Assembly: GCA_965277345.1 (NCBI GenBank)
Contig: CBDICI010000003.1
Location: 62,001-126,000 of the forward strand
Direction of reading: 5' to 3'
DNA from: CAIOYC01 sp965277345
Lineage (GTDB): Bacteria; Pseudomonadota; Alphaproteobacteria; Caulobacterales; Caulobacteraceae
DNA length: 64,000 nucleotides
Both the position numbers and the translations under genes were made by a program. Numbering within the stretch: position 1 is the stretch's first letter; every line of letters starts with the position of its first letter. Under the pieces are notes generated by a model. That model searched no databases and had not been told where the DNA came from. It saw nothing but the letters and a program-made list of their open reading frames with translations. Below, piece by piece: positions 43,285 to 51,901 of the stretch.

Positions 43285-44048
43285 CAGGCCGCCCGCCCGA
43301 CGGTGATCATATAGTTGATGCCGCAGTCGTCCGAACGCGACCAGCGGTCGGCGAAGGGATCGTAGGCGACGCCGAACGGCCCCGCCACCGTCAGCGACAG
43401 CCCCCCGTCGCCCGCCTGCCGGGCCATGGCGATCAGCTCGGGCGGGGTCAGGAACTTGCGCCAGTCGTGCGCGCCCCTGGGCAGCCAGCCCAGCACGTAC
43501 TCGGCCCCGATCTTGGCCAAGGCCAGCGACTTCAGCGTCCGGTTCAGGGTGGCGACGATCATCAGCCCGCCGGGCGCCAGCAGGCGCGCGCAGTCGGCTA
43601 GGTAGGCGCCGGGCTCCGCCACATGCTCGATCACCTCCATGTTGAGGATCAGGTCGAAGGGCGCCTCGCCCTCGGCCAGGAGCGCCTCGGCGGTGGAGGC
43701 GCGGTAGTCGATGCCCAGCCCGCCCTGTTCGGCGTGCAGCCGGGCCACGCCGACATTGCGCTCCGAGGCGTCCACCCCGGTCACCGAAAAGCCCAGCCGG
43801 GTCATGGGTTCGCTCAGCAGCCCGCCGCCGCAGCCGATGTCGAGCAGGCGCAGGCCCTCGAACGGCCGCGCCGCGCGCGCCTCCCGCCCGAACCGGGCCA
43901 GGGCCTGGTCGCGGATAAAGCCGAGCCGCACCGGGTTGAACCTGTGCAGGGGCGCGAACTTCCCGTGCGCGTCCCACCACTGTTCCGCCACCGAGGCGAA
44001 CAGCGCCACCTCGTCCGGGTCGATGCTGGTGCGCGGGGCGGCGGCCAT
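43284..44048 (-). CDS. ubiG: Ubiquinone biosynthesis O-methyltransferase UbiG
   Basis: 254 residues. Class I SAM methyltransferase: motif I LLDIGCGGGLLSEPM, then VTGVDASERNV, LILNMEVIEHV and LLAPGGLMIVATLNRT. The N-terminal EQWWDAHGKFAPLHRFNPVR and the C-terminal DDCGINYMITVGRA are specific to UbiG/Coq3. Catalyses both O-methylations of the ubiquinone ring. Divergent from lysC with 114 bp between. Confidence 0.96.
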   Translation of the reverse strand: MAAAPRTSIDPDEVALFASVAEQWWDAHGKFAPLHRFNPVRLGFIRDQALARFGREARAARPFEGLRLLDIGCGGGLLSEPMTRLGFSVTGVDASERNVGVARLHAEQGGLGIDYRASTAEALLAEGEAPFDLILNMEVIEHVAEPGAYLADCARLLAPGGLMIVATLNRTLKSLALAKIGAEYVLGWLPRGAHDWRKFLTPPELIAMARQAGDGGLSLTVAGPFGVAYDPFADRWSRSDDCGINYMITVGRAA

Positions 44049-44162
44049 GGTCCCTCCTCCAAGGGGCTTTCATCCCCCGGACCGCCCGTATAGAACGCCC
44101 CGCTTGCGCCGGACAGGGGCTCTGGGTCCCTCTGGCGCAAGCGTGTTCCCGCGGAGACCCGC

Positions 44163-45419
44163 TTGACCCGGCTGGTGATGAAATTCGGCGGCACGTCTGT
44201 GGCCGACCTGGAGCGGATCGCCCGCGTGGCGCGCCTGGTCGTGGCCGAGCAGCAGGCGGGGCACGAGGTGGCCGTGGTGGTCTCCGCCATGGCCGGCAAG
44301 ACCAACGAGCTGGTGGCCTGGACCGACGCCGCCGGCCGCGCGGGGGCGGGGACCGCGCCCTCCGACGACGAATACGACGTGGTGGTGGCCTCGGGCGAGC
44401 AGGTCACGGCGGGCCTTCTGGCCATGACGCTGCGCCACATGGGCCACCGCGCCCGCTCCTGGCTCGGCTGGCAGATCCCCATCCTCACCGAGGACGCGCA
44501 CGGCCGCGCCCGCATCGAGGACATCCCGCCCGAGGCCCTCGGCGCCGCCGTCGACGGGGGCGAGATCGCCGTCATCGCCGGCTTCCAGGGCCGCACGCGC
44601 GAGGGACGGATCACCACCCTCGGCCGGGGCGGCTCGGACACCTCCGCGGTGGCCATCGCCGCCGCGCTGGGCGCCGTCCGCTGCGACATCTATACCGACG
44701 TGGACGGGGTCTATACCACCGACCCCAGGATCGAGAGCAAGGCGCGCCGCCTGGCCCGGGTCTCCTACGAGGAGATGCTGGAGATGGCCTCGCTCGGCGC
44801 CAAGGTGCTGCAGACCCGCTCGGTGGAGCTGGCCATGGCGCGGGGCGTGGCGGTGCGCGTGCTGTCGAGTTTCATTGAACCGGGCGAGGCGGGCCCCGAT
44901 ACCGGGACCATCGTCTGCGCCGAGGAGGAGATCGTGGAAAAGCGGATCGTCAGCGGCGTGACCTACAGTCGCGACGAGGCCAAGATCACCGTGCTCGGCC
45001 TGCCCGACCGGCCCGGCGTGTCGTCCAAGCTGTTCTCCAGCCTGGCCGACGCCAATGTAAACGTGGACATGATCGTGCAGTCGCGCGCCCGCACCTCCGA
45101 AACCGCCAACATGACCTTCACCGTCGGCAAGCGCGACGCGTCGCGGGCCATCCAGCTGATCCAGGCCGTGCGCGCCGAGATCGGCTTCGAGGACGCCCTG
45201 GTGGACGAGGACGTGGCCAAGGTCTCGGTGATCGGCGTCGGCATGAGAAGCCACACCGGCGTCGCCAAGACCATGTTCGGCGCCCTGGCCGACCGGGGGG
45301 TGAACATCCAGGTGATCTCCACCTCCGAGATCAAGATCAGCGTGCTGATCGAGGCGGCCTATACCGAACTCGCCGTGCGCGCCCTCCACGCCGCCTATGG
45401 GCTGGATCAGGTGGGGTAG
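44163..45419 (+). CDS. lysC: Aspartate kinase
   Basis: 418 residues from a TTG at 44163 (TRLVMKFGGTS; KFGGTS at 7-12); an ATG at 44178 would cut the first beta strand. Phosphorylates aspartate at the head of lysine, methionine and threonine synthesis. Kinase domain with GRGGSDTSAVAIAAALGA and YTDVDGVYTTDPR; two C-terminal ACT domains (from about 265: ITVLGLPDRPGVSSKLFSSL, VSVIGVGMRSHTGVAKTMF) for feedback control. Followed by GC-rich hairpins. Confidence 0.97.
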   Translation: MTRLVMKFGGTSVADLERIARVARLVVAEQQAGHEVAVVVSAMAGKTNELVAWTDAAGRAGAGTAPSDDEYDVVVASGEQVTAGLLAMTLRHMGHRARSWLGWQIPILTEDAHGRARIEDIPPEALGAAVDGGEIAVIAGFQGRTREGRITTLGRGGSDTSAVAIAAALGAVRCDIYTDVDGVYTTDPRIESKARRLARVSYEEMLEMASLGAKVLQTRSVELAMARGVAVRVLSSFIEPGEAGPDTGTIVCAEEEIVEKRIVSGVTYSRDEAKITVLGLPDRPGVSSKLFSSLADANVNVDMIVQSRARTSETANMTFTVGKRDASRAIQLIQAVRAEIGFEDALVDEDVAKVSVIGVGMRSHTGVAKTMFGALADRGVNIQVISTSEIKISVLIEAAYTELAVRALHAAYGLDQVG

Positions 45420-45439
45420 GCGCGGCTGCCCTCACCCTC

Positions 45440-45531
45440 GCGTTCCTGCGGAACGCTTTCCCTCACCCGCGCGGGTGAGGGGCCTGATGCGACGGCTCAG
45501 AGATATAACCCCTCTCCCCTCGGGGAGAGGG
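45440..45531. repeat. Cluster of three GC-rich palindromes after lysC
   Basis: GCGTTCC-tgc-GGAACGC (45440-45456), CCCTCACCCGC directly joined to GCGGGTGAGGG (45460-45481), and CCCTCTCCCC-tc-GGGGAGAGGG (45510-45531). The third resembles the palindrome at 60126-60146. Probably intergenic repeat units that also end the lysC transcript. Confidence 0.65.
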
Positions 45532-46014
45532 TAGGGTGAGGGGGCCGCCGCGGTACCGCCTAAAGGCTGCGTCCCGGGCCCGTTTTCCCCGTTTCAGCGC
45601 GTGGAGCTTGTCGAACACCAGGGCCTGGGCGGCGCGGGTGGACGGGTTTGGCGCCGGACAGTCCACGGAGTCCGGCTGATCCGGATTACCGCCGATATAG
45701 TCGAGGCTTGGCGTCGAAACCTCAGTCCAGAGCGAGTCCGGCGAGTCCGCCGCCGCGGGCTCCGTCACCGTCCGTTGGCGGGTTTCGCGGTCGATGGCGG
45801 CGCCCATGGTCTCGCGCCAGTCCGTGCGGCCCTCCTCCTGCAGGGCGAGTTGGCGAAGCTGCGCGGCCAGACGCACCCAGCCCTGCGCAGCCGAAGCAGA
45901 GTCCGGGGCGGGGGAGCGTGGATAAGTCGCCCCGCCGGCGCCGCTCCCCGGCCGGTAAACCGTTCCACGCCAAGAGGTATGGGCTTGAGACCCGTGCGGG
46001 ATTGAGGGGGACAA
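45463..46014 (-). CDS. Uncertain open frame, 183 residues, no recognised family
   Basis: An uninterrupted minus-strand frame between lysC and the toxin-antitoxin pair. The middle reads like protein (LAAQLRQLALQEEGRTDW, GAAIDRETRQRTVTEPA, SLDYIGGNPDQPDSVDC, RAAQALVFDKLHALKRG) and recalls small Caulobacterales hypothetical proteins, but the last 25 codons run through the palindromes at 45460-45531. The true start is not clear; several ATG/GTG are possible. Reported because the alternative is a 670-bp gene-free gap. Low certainty. Confidence 0.35.
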   Translation of the reverse strand: MSPSIPHGSQAHTSWRGTVYRPGSGAGGATYPRSPAPDSASAAQGWVRLAAQLRQLALQEEGRTDWRETMGAAIDRETRQRTVTEPAAADSPDSLWTEVSTPSLDYIGGNPDQPDSVDCPAPNPSTRAAQALVFDKLHALKRGKRARDAAFRRYRGGPLTLPSPRGERGYISEPSHQAPHPRG

Positions 46015-46057
46015 TGCGCCGGCCCAGGGCGGCGGCGAGCAGTCTTGCGGACGCCGA

Positions 46058-46085
46058 GCAGATAGCCATAATGATGGCCATAATC
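46058..46085. promoter_or_regulatory. Direct repeat upstream of the Phd/VapC pair, candidate operator
   Basis: The unit GCCATAAT occurs twice, 12 bases apart (GCCATAATGATG then GCCATAATCC), just upstream of the antitoxin ribosome site. Toxin-antitoxin operons of this type are repressed through repeats next to the promoter. It is AT-richer than its surroundings, which fits a promoter. Confidence 0.35.
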
Positions 46086-46097
46086 CAGGAGGCGCCG

Positions 46098-46343
46098 GTG
46101 ACCACCTATAGCGTCGCGGAGGCGAAGAACGGCCTGCCGCGTCTGATCGACAAGATGCTGGAGGGCGAGGAGGTGGTGATCACCCGCCACGGCAAGCCCG
46201 TGGCGGAGTTGCGGCCGACTAATCCCCGCACGCCGTCGGCGGCCGAAGGAACGTATGAGTGGCTTCGGAGTCGCCGGGTGCAGCGGCCCAGGGTTAACCT
46301 TACCTCTGTCGAACTTCTCGATCTGCTCTACGAGGACGACTGA
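46098..46343 (+). CDS. Type II toxin-antitoxin antitoxin, Phd/YefM family
   Basis: 81 residues from GTG 46098; AGGAGG lies 6 bases upstream, which decides this start over earlier ATGs (46072 and before). Opens TTYSVAEAKNGLPRLIDKM, then GEEVVITRHGKPVAELRP, the standard Phd DNA-binding fold, and a C-terminal toxin-binding tail (NLTSVELLDLLYEDD). The vapC TTG follows directly on the stop (TGATTG), so the pair is translationally coupled. The antitoxin should autorepress, perhaps at the repeat just upstream. Confidence 0.9.
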   Translation: MTTYSVAEAKNGLPRLIDKMLEGEEVVITRHGKPVAELRPTNPRTPSAAEGTYEWLRSRRVQRPRVNLTSVELLDLLYEDD

Positions 46344-46769
46344 TTGGCGATCTATTTCGATGCCAGCGTGCTTCTCCCCACAATCGTGGAGGAATCGACA
46401 AGCGCCTCCATCGACCGTCTCGTCAAGCAGACGGTCAGGCCGCTGATCGTCGGCGAATTCGCCGCGGCCGAGGTCTCTTCGGCGATTTGGAGGTTGGTGC
46501 GCATGAAAGAGATGACGCCCGATGACGGGCGTGCGCGGCTTGCCGATTTCGACGCCTGGCGCGCCGCAGCCACGGAAAGCGTCGACACGCGGGAGGCGGA
46601 CATTCGTCTGGCTCACATTCTGGTGCGCCGGTTCGACCTGAGGCTTCGGGCGTCAGATGCTCTGCACCTGGCCATCTGCCGCCGGCTGTCTTTTGGCCTC
46701 GCCACCCTCGACCGACGCTTGGCCGCCGCGGCGCGCGAACTCGACCTCGACGTCGAAGGGCTGGCTTAG
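46344..46769 (+). CDS. vapC: VapC-type PIN-domain ribonuclease toxin
   Basis: 141 residues from TTG 46344, immediately after the antitoxin stop. PIN acidic residues are seen at the start (IYFDASVLLP, D6), in the GEFAAAEVSSAIWR helix (E), and in LRASDALHLAI and LATLDRRLAAAA (two Asp). The complete tetrad suggests an active RNase. VapC toxins cut tRNA or rRNA when the antitoxin decays. Confidence 0.9.
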   Translation: MAIYFDASVLLPTIVEESTSASIDRLVKQTVRPLIVGEFAAAEVSSAIWRLVRMKEMTPDDGRARLADFDAWRAAATESVDTREADIRLAHILVRRFDLRLRASDALHLAICRRLSFGLATLDRRLAAAARELDLDVEGLA

Positions 46770-46776
46770 GCATGTG

Positions 46777-49686
46777 ATGGCGCTCGCGGCACGCTTGAGA
46801 CCCTGCGGCCACGTCGTCGATGCTTCGGCGGCGGCCAGGCTGCGCCCCATGCTCGCCGAGGGGGCGCACGCGGCCTGGTCCGCCCTGGCGCCGGTGTTCG
46901 CCGCTTCGCCCTACCTGGCCGGGCTGGCGCGGCGCGACCCGGCCATGCTGGAGCGCCTCCTCGCCGACGATCCGGCGGCGCGGCTGGACGCGATCGTCGG
47001 AGAGGCGCGCGCGGTCGCCTCGGCCGATATCGAAGCGGTGAAGCGCGATCTGCGTCGGCTGAAGGCCGAACTTCACCTGCTGACCGCGCTCTGCGACCTC
47101 GGCGGCGTCTGGGGGCTGGATCAGGTCACCGGCGCCCTGACCGGTTTCGCCGACGCCAGCCTGCACGCCGCCCTGGTCGCCGCGGCGGGGGAGGCGATGG
47201 AACGCGGGCGGATGACGTCGGTCGGGCAGGGGGACGACGGCCCGGTCCCCGGCTTCTTCGCCCTGGCGCTCGGCAAGCACGGGGCGGGGGAGCTGAACTA
47301 CTCCTCCGACATCGACGTCTCGATCTTCTACCACCCAGAGCGGATGCCGGTGGCCGAGGGGGTGGAGCCGCAGGCCCTGGCGCTGCGCCTGACCCAGACC
47401 CTGGCGGCGGTGATGCAGGAGCGTACCGGCGAGGGCTATGTGTTCCGCGTCGACCTGCGCCTGCGGCCCGATCCGGCCTCCACCCCCGCCGCCCTGCCGG
47501 TTGAGGCGGCGCTGGACTATTACGAGACCTCCGGCCAGAACTGGGAGCGGGCGGCGATGATCAAGGCGCGCCCAGCGGCAGGCGATCTCGCCGCCGGGGC
47601 CGTCTTCGTGCAGGCGTTGCAGCCCTTCATCTGGCGGCGCAACCTCGACTATGCCGCCATCGCCGACATCCAGTCGATCAAGCAGCAGATCCATGTGGTG
47701 CGCGCCCTGGATGAGGCGGTCGACGGTGGGCTGAAACCGGCGGGGCATAATCTCAAGCTCGGCGCGGGCGGTATCCGCGAGATCGAGTTCTACGCCCAGA
47801 CCCAGCAGCTCATCGCCGGCGGCCGCGACCCCGGCCTGCGCGCCCCCCGCACGGTGGAGGCCTTGGCGGCCCTGGTCGGGAGCGGCCACATCACCGCCGC
47901 CGCCGCCGACGAATTGACCGAGGCCTATGGCCGGCTCCGCGCGCTGGAGCACCGGGTGCAGATGCTGAACGACGAGCAGACCCACGTGCTGCCCGCCGCC
48001 GTTGCGGAGCGGCGGCGGGTCGCCGCCCTCTGCGGCTACGCGGACCTGCGCCGGTTCGACGCCTTTGTCGGCGGGGTGTTGAAGCGGGTGAACCAGCGCT
48101 ATGGCGAACTGTTCGCCGGGGCCGAGCCGCTGTCCTCCCACTTCGGCAGCCTGGTGTTCACCGGGGTGGAGGACGATCCGGAGACGCTGGCCACCTTGGG
48201 CCGCATGGGGTTCGCGAAGCCGGCCCAGGCCTCCGCCGCCATCCGCGCCTGGCACCACGGCCGCATCGCCGCCACGCGCACCGAGCGGGGCAGGGAACTG
48301 TTCACCCGACTGGCCCCCCGCCTGCTCGAGGCCTGCCAGGCCACCGGCGCCCCGGATGCGGCCTTCAACCGCTTCATCGACTTCTTCGCCGCCCTGTCCT
48401 CCGGGGTGCAGATCCAGTCCCTGTTCCTGGCCCAGCCGAAGCTGTTTCGGCTGGTGGTGGAGGTGATGGCGTTCGCGCCGCGCCTGGCCTCGACCCTCGC
48501 CCGCCGCCCGGCGGCGCTGGACGCCCTGCTGGATCACGACTTCTTCGACCCGCTCGGCGAGGGCGATCTGGACCGTCTGGCGCAGGCCGTCGTGACGGCG
48601 GGGGGGTTCGAGGCGGCCATGGACGCGGCCCGCCGCGCGCATCGCGACCTCGCCTTCCGCATCGGCGTGCAGGTGCTGGCCGGAACCACCGACGCGGCCG
48701 CCACGGGGCGCGCCCACACCGCCCTGGCCGACGCCTGCCTCCGCGCCCTGGCGGCGGTGTCGCTGGCCGAGGTGGAGCGGATCGGCGGCGCTTTCGAGGG
48801 CGAGGTGGCGGTGGTGGCCCTCGGCAAGGCCGGCGCGCGGGAGATGACCGCGCGCTCCGACCTCGACCTGATGACCCTCTATCGCCCCGCCGCTCCGGAC
48901 ACAGCATCGGCCGGCCGGGGCTGGGGGGCGGAGACCTTTTACGCCCGCTTCACCCAGCGCCTGACCACCGCGCTGTCTGCCCCGACGGCGGAGGGCGAGC
49001 TCTACACCGTCGACCTGCAGCTGCGCCCGTCCGGCTCAGCCGGGCCGGTGGCCGTGCCGCTGGCGGGGTTCGAGGCCTATTACGAGAGCGAGGCGGAGAC
49101 CTGGGAGTTCCTGGCCCTGACCCGGGGGCGGGTGGTGTGGGCCTCCAGCGACGCCTTCGCGGCCACGGTCGCCGGCGTCCTGGACGGCGCGCTGCGTCAC
49201 TATCGCAAGCCCACCCTGGTGCAGGACGTACGCGAGATGCGCGCGCTGATGGCCAGGGAGCGTCCGCCCTATGGAGTCTGGGACCTCAAGCTGTCCAAGG
49301 GCGCCCTGGTGGACATCGAGTTCGCCGCCGAGGCCGCGCAGGTCGCCGCCGCCGCCGCCGGTGGGCCGCTGCACGCCAATACCGGCGCGGCGCTCGGCGC
49401 ACTGGCGGCGGCCGGGCGGATCGACGAGACGGAGGCGCGTACCTTGCTTGACGCCTGGACGCTGCAGCAGGACCTTGGCCAGGTGCTGAAGGTGGCGCTG
49501 GCGGACGCGGCCGATCCCGCCGCCGAACCCGCCCGCTTCCAGGCCATCTTCGCCCGCGCCGGCGGCGAGACCGACTTCAGGGCGCTGGAGCGGCGGCTGA
49601 AGCGGGCGCGTCAAGGCGCCCATGCGGCGTTTTGCGCCGTGCTCGCTGCGCTGGAGCGCGCCGGAACGGCGGCGCAGCCACGTTGA
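46777..49686 (+). CDS. glnE: Bifunctional glutamine synthetase adenylyltransferase/deadenylase GlnE
   Basis: 969 residues from ATG 46777, 7 bp after vapC. Two nucleotidyltransferase halves: the first with LGKHGAGELNYSSDIDVSIFY (given in parts: GAGELNYSSDID), RTGEGYVFRVDLRLRPD and LKLGAGGIREIEFYAQTQQL; the second with LGKAGAREMTARSDLDLMTLY (GAREMTARSDLD) and YTVDLQLRPSGSAGP plus LKLSKGALVDIEFAAE. It modifies glutamine synthetase by adding or removing AMP in response to PII and glutamine. Full length for the family. Confidence 0.96.
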   Translation: MALAARLRPCGHVVDASAAARLRPMLAEGAHAAWSALAPVFAASPYLAGLARRDPAMLERLLADDPAARLDAIVGEARAVASADIEAVKRDLRRLKAELHLLTALCDLGGVWGLDQVTGALTGFADASLHAALVAAAGEAMERGRMTSVGQGDDGPVPGFFALALGKHGAGELNYSSDIDVSIFYHPERMPVAEGVEPQALALRLTQTLAAVMQERTGEGYVFRVDLRLRPDPASTPAALPVEAALDYYETSGQNWERAAMIKARPAAGDLAAGAVFVQALQPFIWRRNLDYAAIADIQSIKQQIHVVRALDEAVDGGLKPAGHNLKLGAGGIREIEFYAQTQQLIAGGRDPGLRAPRTVEALAALVGSGHITAAAADELTEAYGRLRALEHRVQMLNDEQTHVLPAAVAERRRVAALCGYADLRRFDAFVGGVLKRVNQRYGELFAGAEPLSSHFGSLVFTGVEDDPETLATLGRMGFAKPAQASAAIRAWHHGRIAATRTERGRELFTRLAPRLLEACQATGAPDAAFNRFIDFFAALSSGVQIQSLFLAQPKLFRLVVEVMAFAPRLASTLARRPAALDALLDHDFFDPLGEGDLDRLAQAVVTAGGFEAAMDAARRAHRDLAFRIGVQVLAGTTDAAATGRAHTALADACLRALAAVSLAEVERIGGAFEGEVAVVALGKAGAREMTARSDLDLMTLYRPAAPDTASAGRGWGAETFYARFTQRLTTALSAPTAEGELYTVDLQLRPSGSAGPVAVPLAGFEAYYESEAETWEFLALTRGRVVWASSDAFAATVAGVLDGALRHYRKPTLVQDVREMRALMARERPPYGVWDLKLSKGALVDIEFAAEAAQVAAAAAGGPLHANTGAALGALAAAGRIDETEARTLLDAWTLQQDLGQVLKVALADAADPAAEPARFQAIFARAGGETDFRALERRLKRARQGAHAAFCAVLAALERAGTAAQPR

Positions 49687-49720
49687 AGGTCCTGAACGTC
49701 GTTTCTTCAGGAGCTGTCCC

Positions 49721-50224
49721 ATGTCCCTTCGTCGCGCCGCGCTGGTCGCGCTGGCTCTCACCTCCACGGCGGCCGTCCTGGCCCCCGCCTACGCCCAGGC
49801 CCCCGCTCCGGCGGCGCAGGGCCGCCGCCACGGGGCCGATGCCGATGGCGATGGCCGGATCAGCCTGCAGGAGTTCCTGGCCGCCCGCGGTCGCATGTTC
49901 GAGCACATGGACGCCAATCACGACGGGCAGGTGACCAGCGACGAGATCGCCGCCTTCAAGGCGCACATGGAGGCCGCCGCCGCCGGCGCCACCATCCGCT
50001 CGGGCCGCGAGCACGAAGGCGGGGGCCATCAACTGGCCCGCTTCGAGCAGATGGCCGCCAGCGGCCCGGTCACCCGCGCCCAGTGGGACGCGATGATGAC
50101 CCGGCGCTTCCAGCGGCTGGATACGGCCAACACCGGCTTCATCACTATGGACCAGATGCACCAGCGTCCGGGTGCGGCGGCCGCCGCCATGCCCGCCGCG
50201 GCCGCGCCGCCGCCGCAACGCTGA
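49721..50224 (+). CDS. Exported EF-hand calcium-binding protein
   Basis: 167 residues from ATG 49721 with AGGAG ten bases upstream. Signal peptide (about 1-25, ending AYAQA). Two canonical EF-hand loops, DADGDGRISLQE and DANHDGQVTSDE, and a degenerate third, DTANTGFITMDQ. Ends in an Ala/Pro tail. Periplasmic; partner unknown. The sigma-factor gene begins just downstream, so it may belong to the same metal- or stress-sensing group. Confidence 0.88.
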   Translation: MSLRRAALVALALTSTAAVLAPAYAQAPAPAAQGRRHGADADGDGRISLQEFLAARGRMFEHMDANHDGQVTSDEIAAFKAHMEAAAAGATIRSGREHEGGGHQLARFEQMAASGPVTRAQWDAMMTRRFQRLDTANTGFITMDQMHQRPGAAAAAMPAAAAPPPQR

Positions 50225-50231
50225 GCCGGCC

Positions 50232-50912
50232 GTGAACCTTGCGGGTTCATTGGAGGTTCACAGCCTGGCCGTCACAACGACGGTGAAGCTGCGGCCGGTG
50301 CGGTCGTCCAGGGCGAGGTGGGGAGTGGCGGGGCCGGTCTTCGATCCGGATACCGAACTGGTGGAGCGCGTCGGCCGGGGCGATCCGGCCGCGATCCAGG
50401 CGCTGATGGCGCGCAAATTGTCGCGCACCCTGGCGCTGGCCCGCCGGATGCTGGGCGACCCGGTGGAGGCCGAGGACGTGGCGCAGGAGGTGTTCGTCCG
50501 CGCCTGGAAGCAGGCCCGCATATGGAAGCCCGGTGCGGGCAAGTTCGATACCTGGATGCACCGGGTGGCGCTCAACCTCTGCTACGACCGCCTGCGCCGC
50601 CGGCGCGAGGATGTCACCGCCGAGCCCCCCGAGCAGATCGACCCCGCGCCCTCCGCCGAGGCCGGCCTGATCGGCGCGGCGGTGGCGGACCGGGTGCGCG
50701 CCGCCATCGACGCACTGCCCGAGCGCCAGCGCACGACCTTGATTCTCTGTCACTATCAGGACCTTTCCAACATCGAGGCGGCGGAGTTGCTGGGGGTCAG
50801 CGTTGAAGCGGTGGAGAGCCTGCTGTCGCGGGGCCGACGGGCGCTGAAACTGGCCCTGTCGGACCTGGCGGACCCGTATAGGCGGACGGGCGGTGCGGTG
50901 ATGGATGAGTGA
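50232..50912 (+). CDS. ECF-type RNA polymerase sigma factor
   Basis: Up to 226 residues from GTG 50232, but the first 30 look non-coding; GTGs at 50283, 50298 or 50325 give more usual lengths (195 residues from 50325, MAGPVFDPDTEL). Sigma region 2: DPVEAEDVAQEVFVRAWKQ then FDTWMHRVALNLCYDRLRRR. Region 4: LPERQRTTLILCHYQDLSN and AAELLGVSVEAVESLLSRGR. Its 3' end overlaps a small one-helix protein and a CpxP/CnrX-like sensor follows, so activity is probably held by these two. Confidence 0.9.
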   Translation: MNLAGSLEVHSLAVTTTVKLRPVRSSRARWGVAGPVFDPDTELVERVGRGDPAAIQALMARKLSRTLALARRMLGDPVEAEDVAQEVFVRAWKQARIWKPGAGKFDTWMHRVALNLCYDRLRRRREDVTAEPPEQIDPAPSAEAGLIGAAVADRVRAAIDALPERQRTTLILCHYQDLSNIEAAELLGVSVEAVESLLSRGRRALKLALSDLADPYRRTGGAVMDE

Positions 50913-51225
50913 GATGCGGGACGACCGGCTTAACGAACTTCTGGACGCCTGGCGGGTGGAGCCCGCGACCGCCGCCCTGCGCGAGGCGGTCATGGCCACC
51001 GCCCCCGCTCCGCGTTCGACGCGGTTTGGCCTCTCCGCCCTGCGCGGCGCGCGCCTGTGGCTGGCGGGCGCGGGTCTTGCGGCGGGCCTTGCGGGCGTGT
51101 CTTGTGGCGTGGTCTTTTCAACCGTGGCGGTCCGGGAAGCGCAGGACGAGGCCCTGGTGGCCTCGGCCGTGGGCGAAGGCGCCCCTGCTATCGCCCCGAT
51201 CATGGAGCCCGTCCGCACCCTATGA
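50905..51225 (+). CDS. Small single-pass protein, probable anti-sigma factor
   Basis: 106 residues from ATG 50905, overlapping the sigma gene by 8 bp. A short cytoplasmic helix-rich N-terminus (MRDDRLNELLDAWRVEPA), one membrane helix (about 51-71, LWLAGAGLAAGLAGVSCGVV), and a short periplasmic end. Size, topology and place match CnrY-type anti-sigma proteins, which hold an ECF factor with a short N-terminal helix. No sequence family beyond that is recognised. Its stop overlaps the next gene by 4 bp. Confidence 0.75.
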   Translation: MSEMRDDRLNELLDAWRVEPATAALREAVMATAPAPRSTRFGLSALRGARLWLAGAGLAAGLAGVSCGVVFSTVAVREAQDEALVASAVGEGAPAIAPIMEPVRTL

Positions 51226-51722
51226 GTACCCGTATGCGGATCCTGTTGATCGCTTCGCTGATCCTGAACGTGTTCCTGGTCGGGATCGGCATCGGCGTGG
51301 TGGTGACCGGGGCGCGGATCGCGCCGCCCCAGCCGCCGCCGCGTCGGATGGCCCCCAACGCCTGGGTCGCGGCGGAAGCCTTGCCCCCCGCCGAACGGGT
51401 CAAGTTCCGCCAGATGCTGCGCGACCGCGCCCTGGCCGTCCAGCCGGAGCTGAAATCGGTGCGCCTGGCCCGGCGCGAGGCGGTGGCGCTGATGTCCCAG
51501 CCCAACTACGACGCCAAGGCCATCACCGACGCCCTGCAGCACGCCCGCGAAGGCGAACTGCACGTGCGCGGCGAGATCGATGCGGCCATGGTGGACTATC
51601 TGTCGCACCTGCCGCCGGATCAGCGCGCGGCGGTGGCCGAGGGCATGGTGCGCAACCGGCCCAATCAGTTGCGCAACGCCATCAAGGCCGAAGACGCCGC
51701 GGCGGCGCCGGCCAAGCCGTAA
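51222..51722 (+). CDS. Membrane-anchored periplasmic sensor (CnrX/CpxP/Spy-like)
   Basis: 166 residues from ATG 51222, overlapping the anti-sigma gene (ATGA). One N-terminal helix (about 7-30, ILLIASLILNVFLVGIGIGV), a Pro-rich linker and a long helical hairpin with LPPAERVKFRQMLRDRAL and LSHLPPDQRAAVAEGMV, the heavy-metal resistance domain pattern. CnrX of Cupriavidus is built this way and controls CnrH through CnrY. There are few His or Cys as metal ligands, so the signal may be other than nickel or cobalt. Confidence 0.8.
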   Translation: MSTRMRILLIASLILNVFLVGIGIGVVVTGARIAPPQPPPRRMAPNAWVAAEALPPAERVKFRQMLRDRALAVQPELKSVRLARREAVALMSQPNYDAKAITDALQHAREGELHVRGEIDAAMVDYLSHLPPDQRAAVAEGMVRNRPNQLRNAIKAEDAAAAPAKP

Positions 51723-51901
51723 GCGCTTTCGCAAACTTTCCGTTCTAACCATAAGAGACTGCTTCATAAGGATCAGCTAGACGCTTCACCTACGTGAACG
51801 GAAGGTCTCCTCAGAAGCTGAAAATTAAGTAGAACAGACGTGTAAAGTGACTTCAAGTATAGAGCTTGAGGTTATTACGTCCATTTTTCGGCAAGCCATG
51901 T
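51723..51901. other. AT-rich gap, no gene seen
   Basis: Marked fall in GC right after the sensor gene, continuing through the next gene. No RNA gene, repeat or frame recognised. Confidence 0.4.

Noticed and set aside
45420..45600. CRISPR-like repeat cluster after lysC
   Set aside because: Three different palindromes, not a repeated unit with spacers.
50232..50324. Extra N-terminal 31 residues of the sigma factor as a real domain
   Set aside because: Composition is not protein-like and the ECF core begins right after GTG 50325; kept only as an uncertain start.
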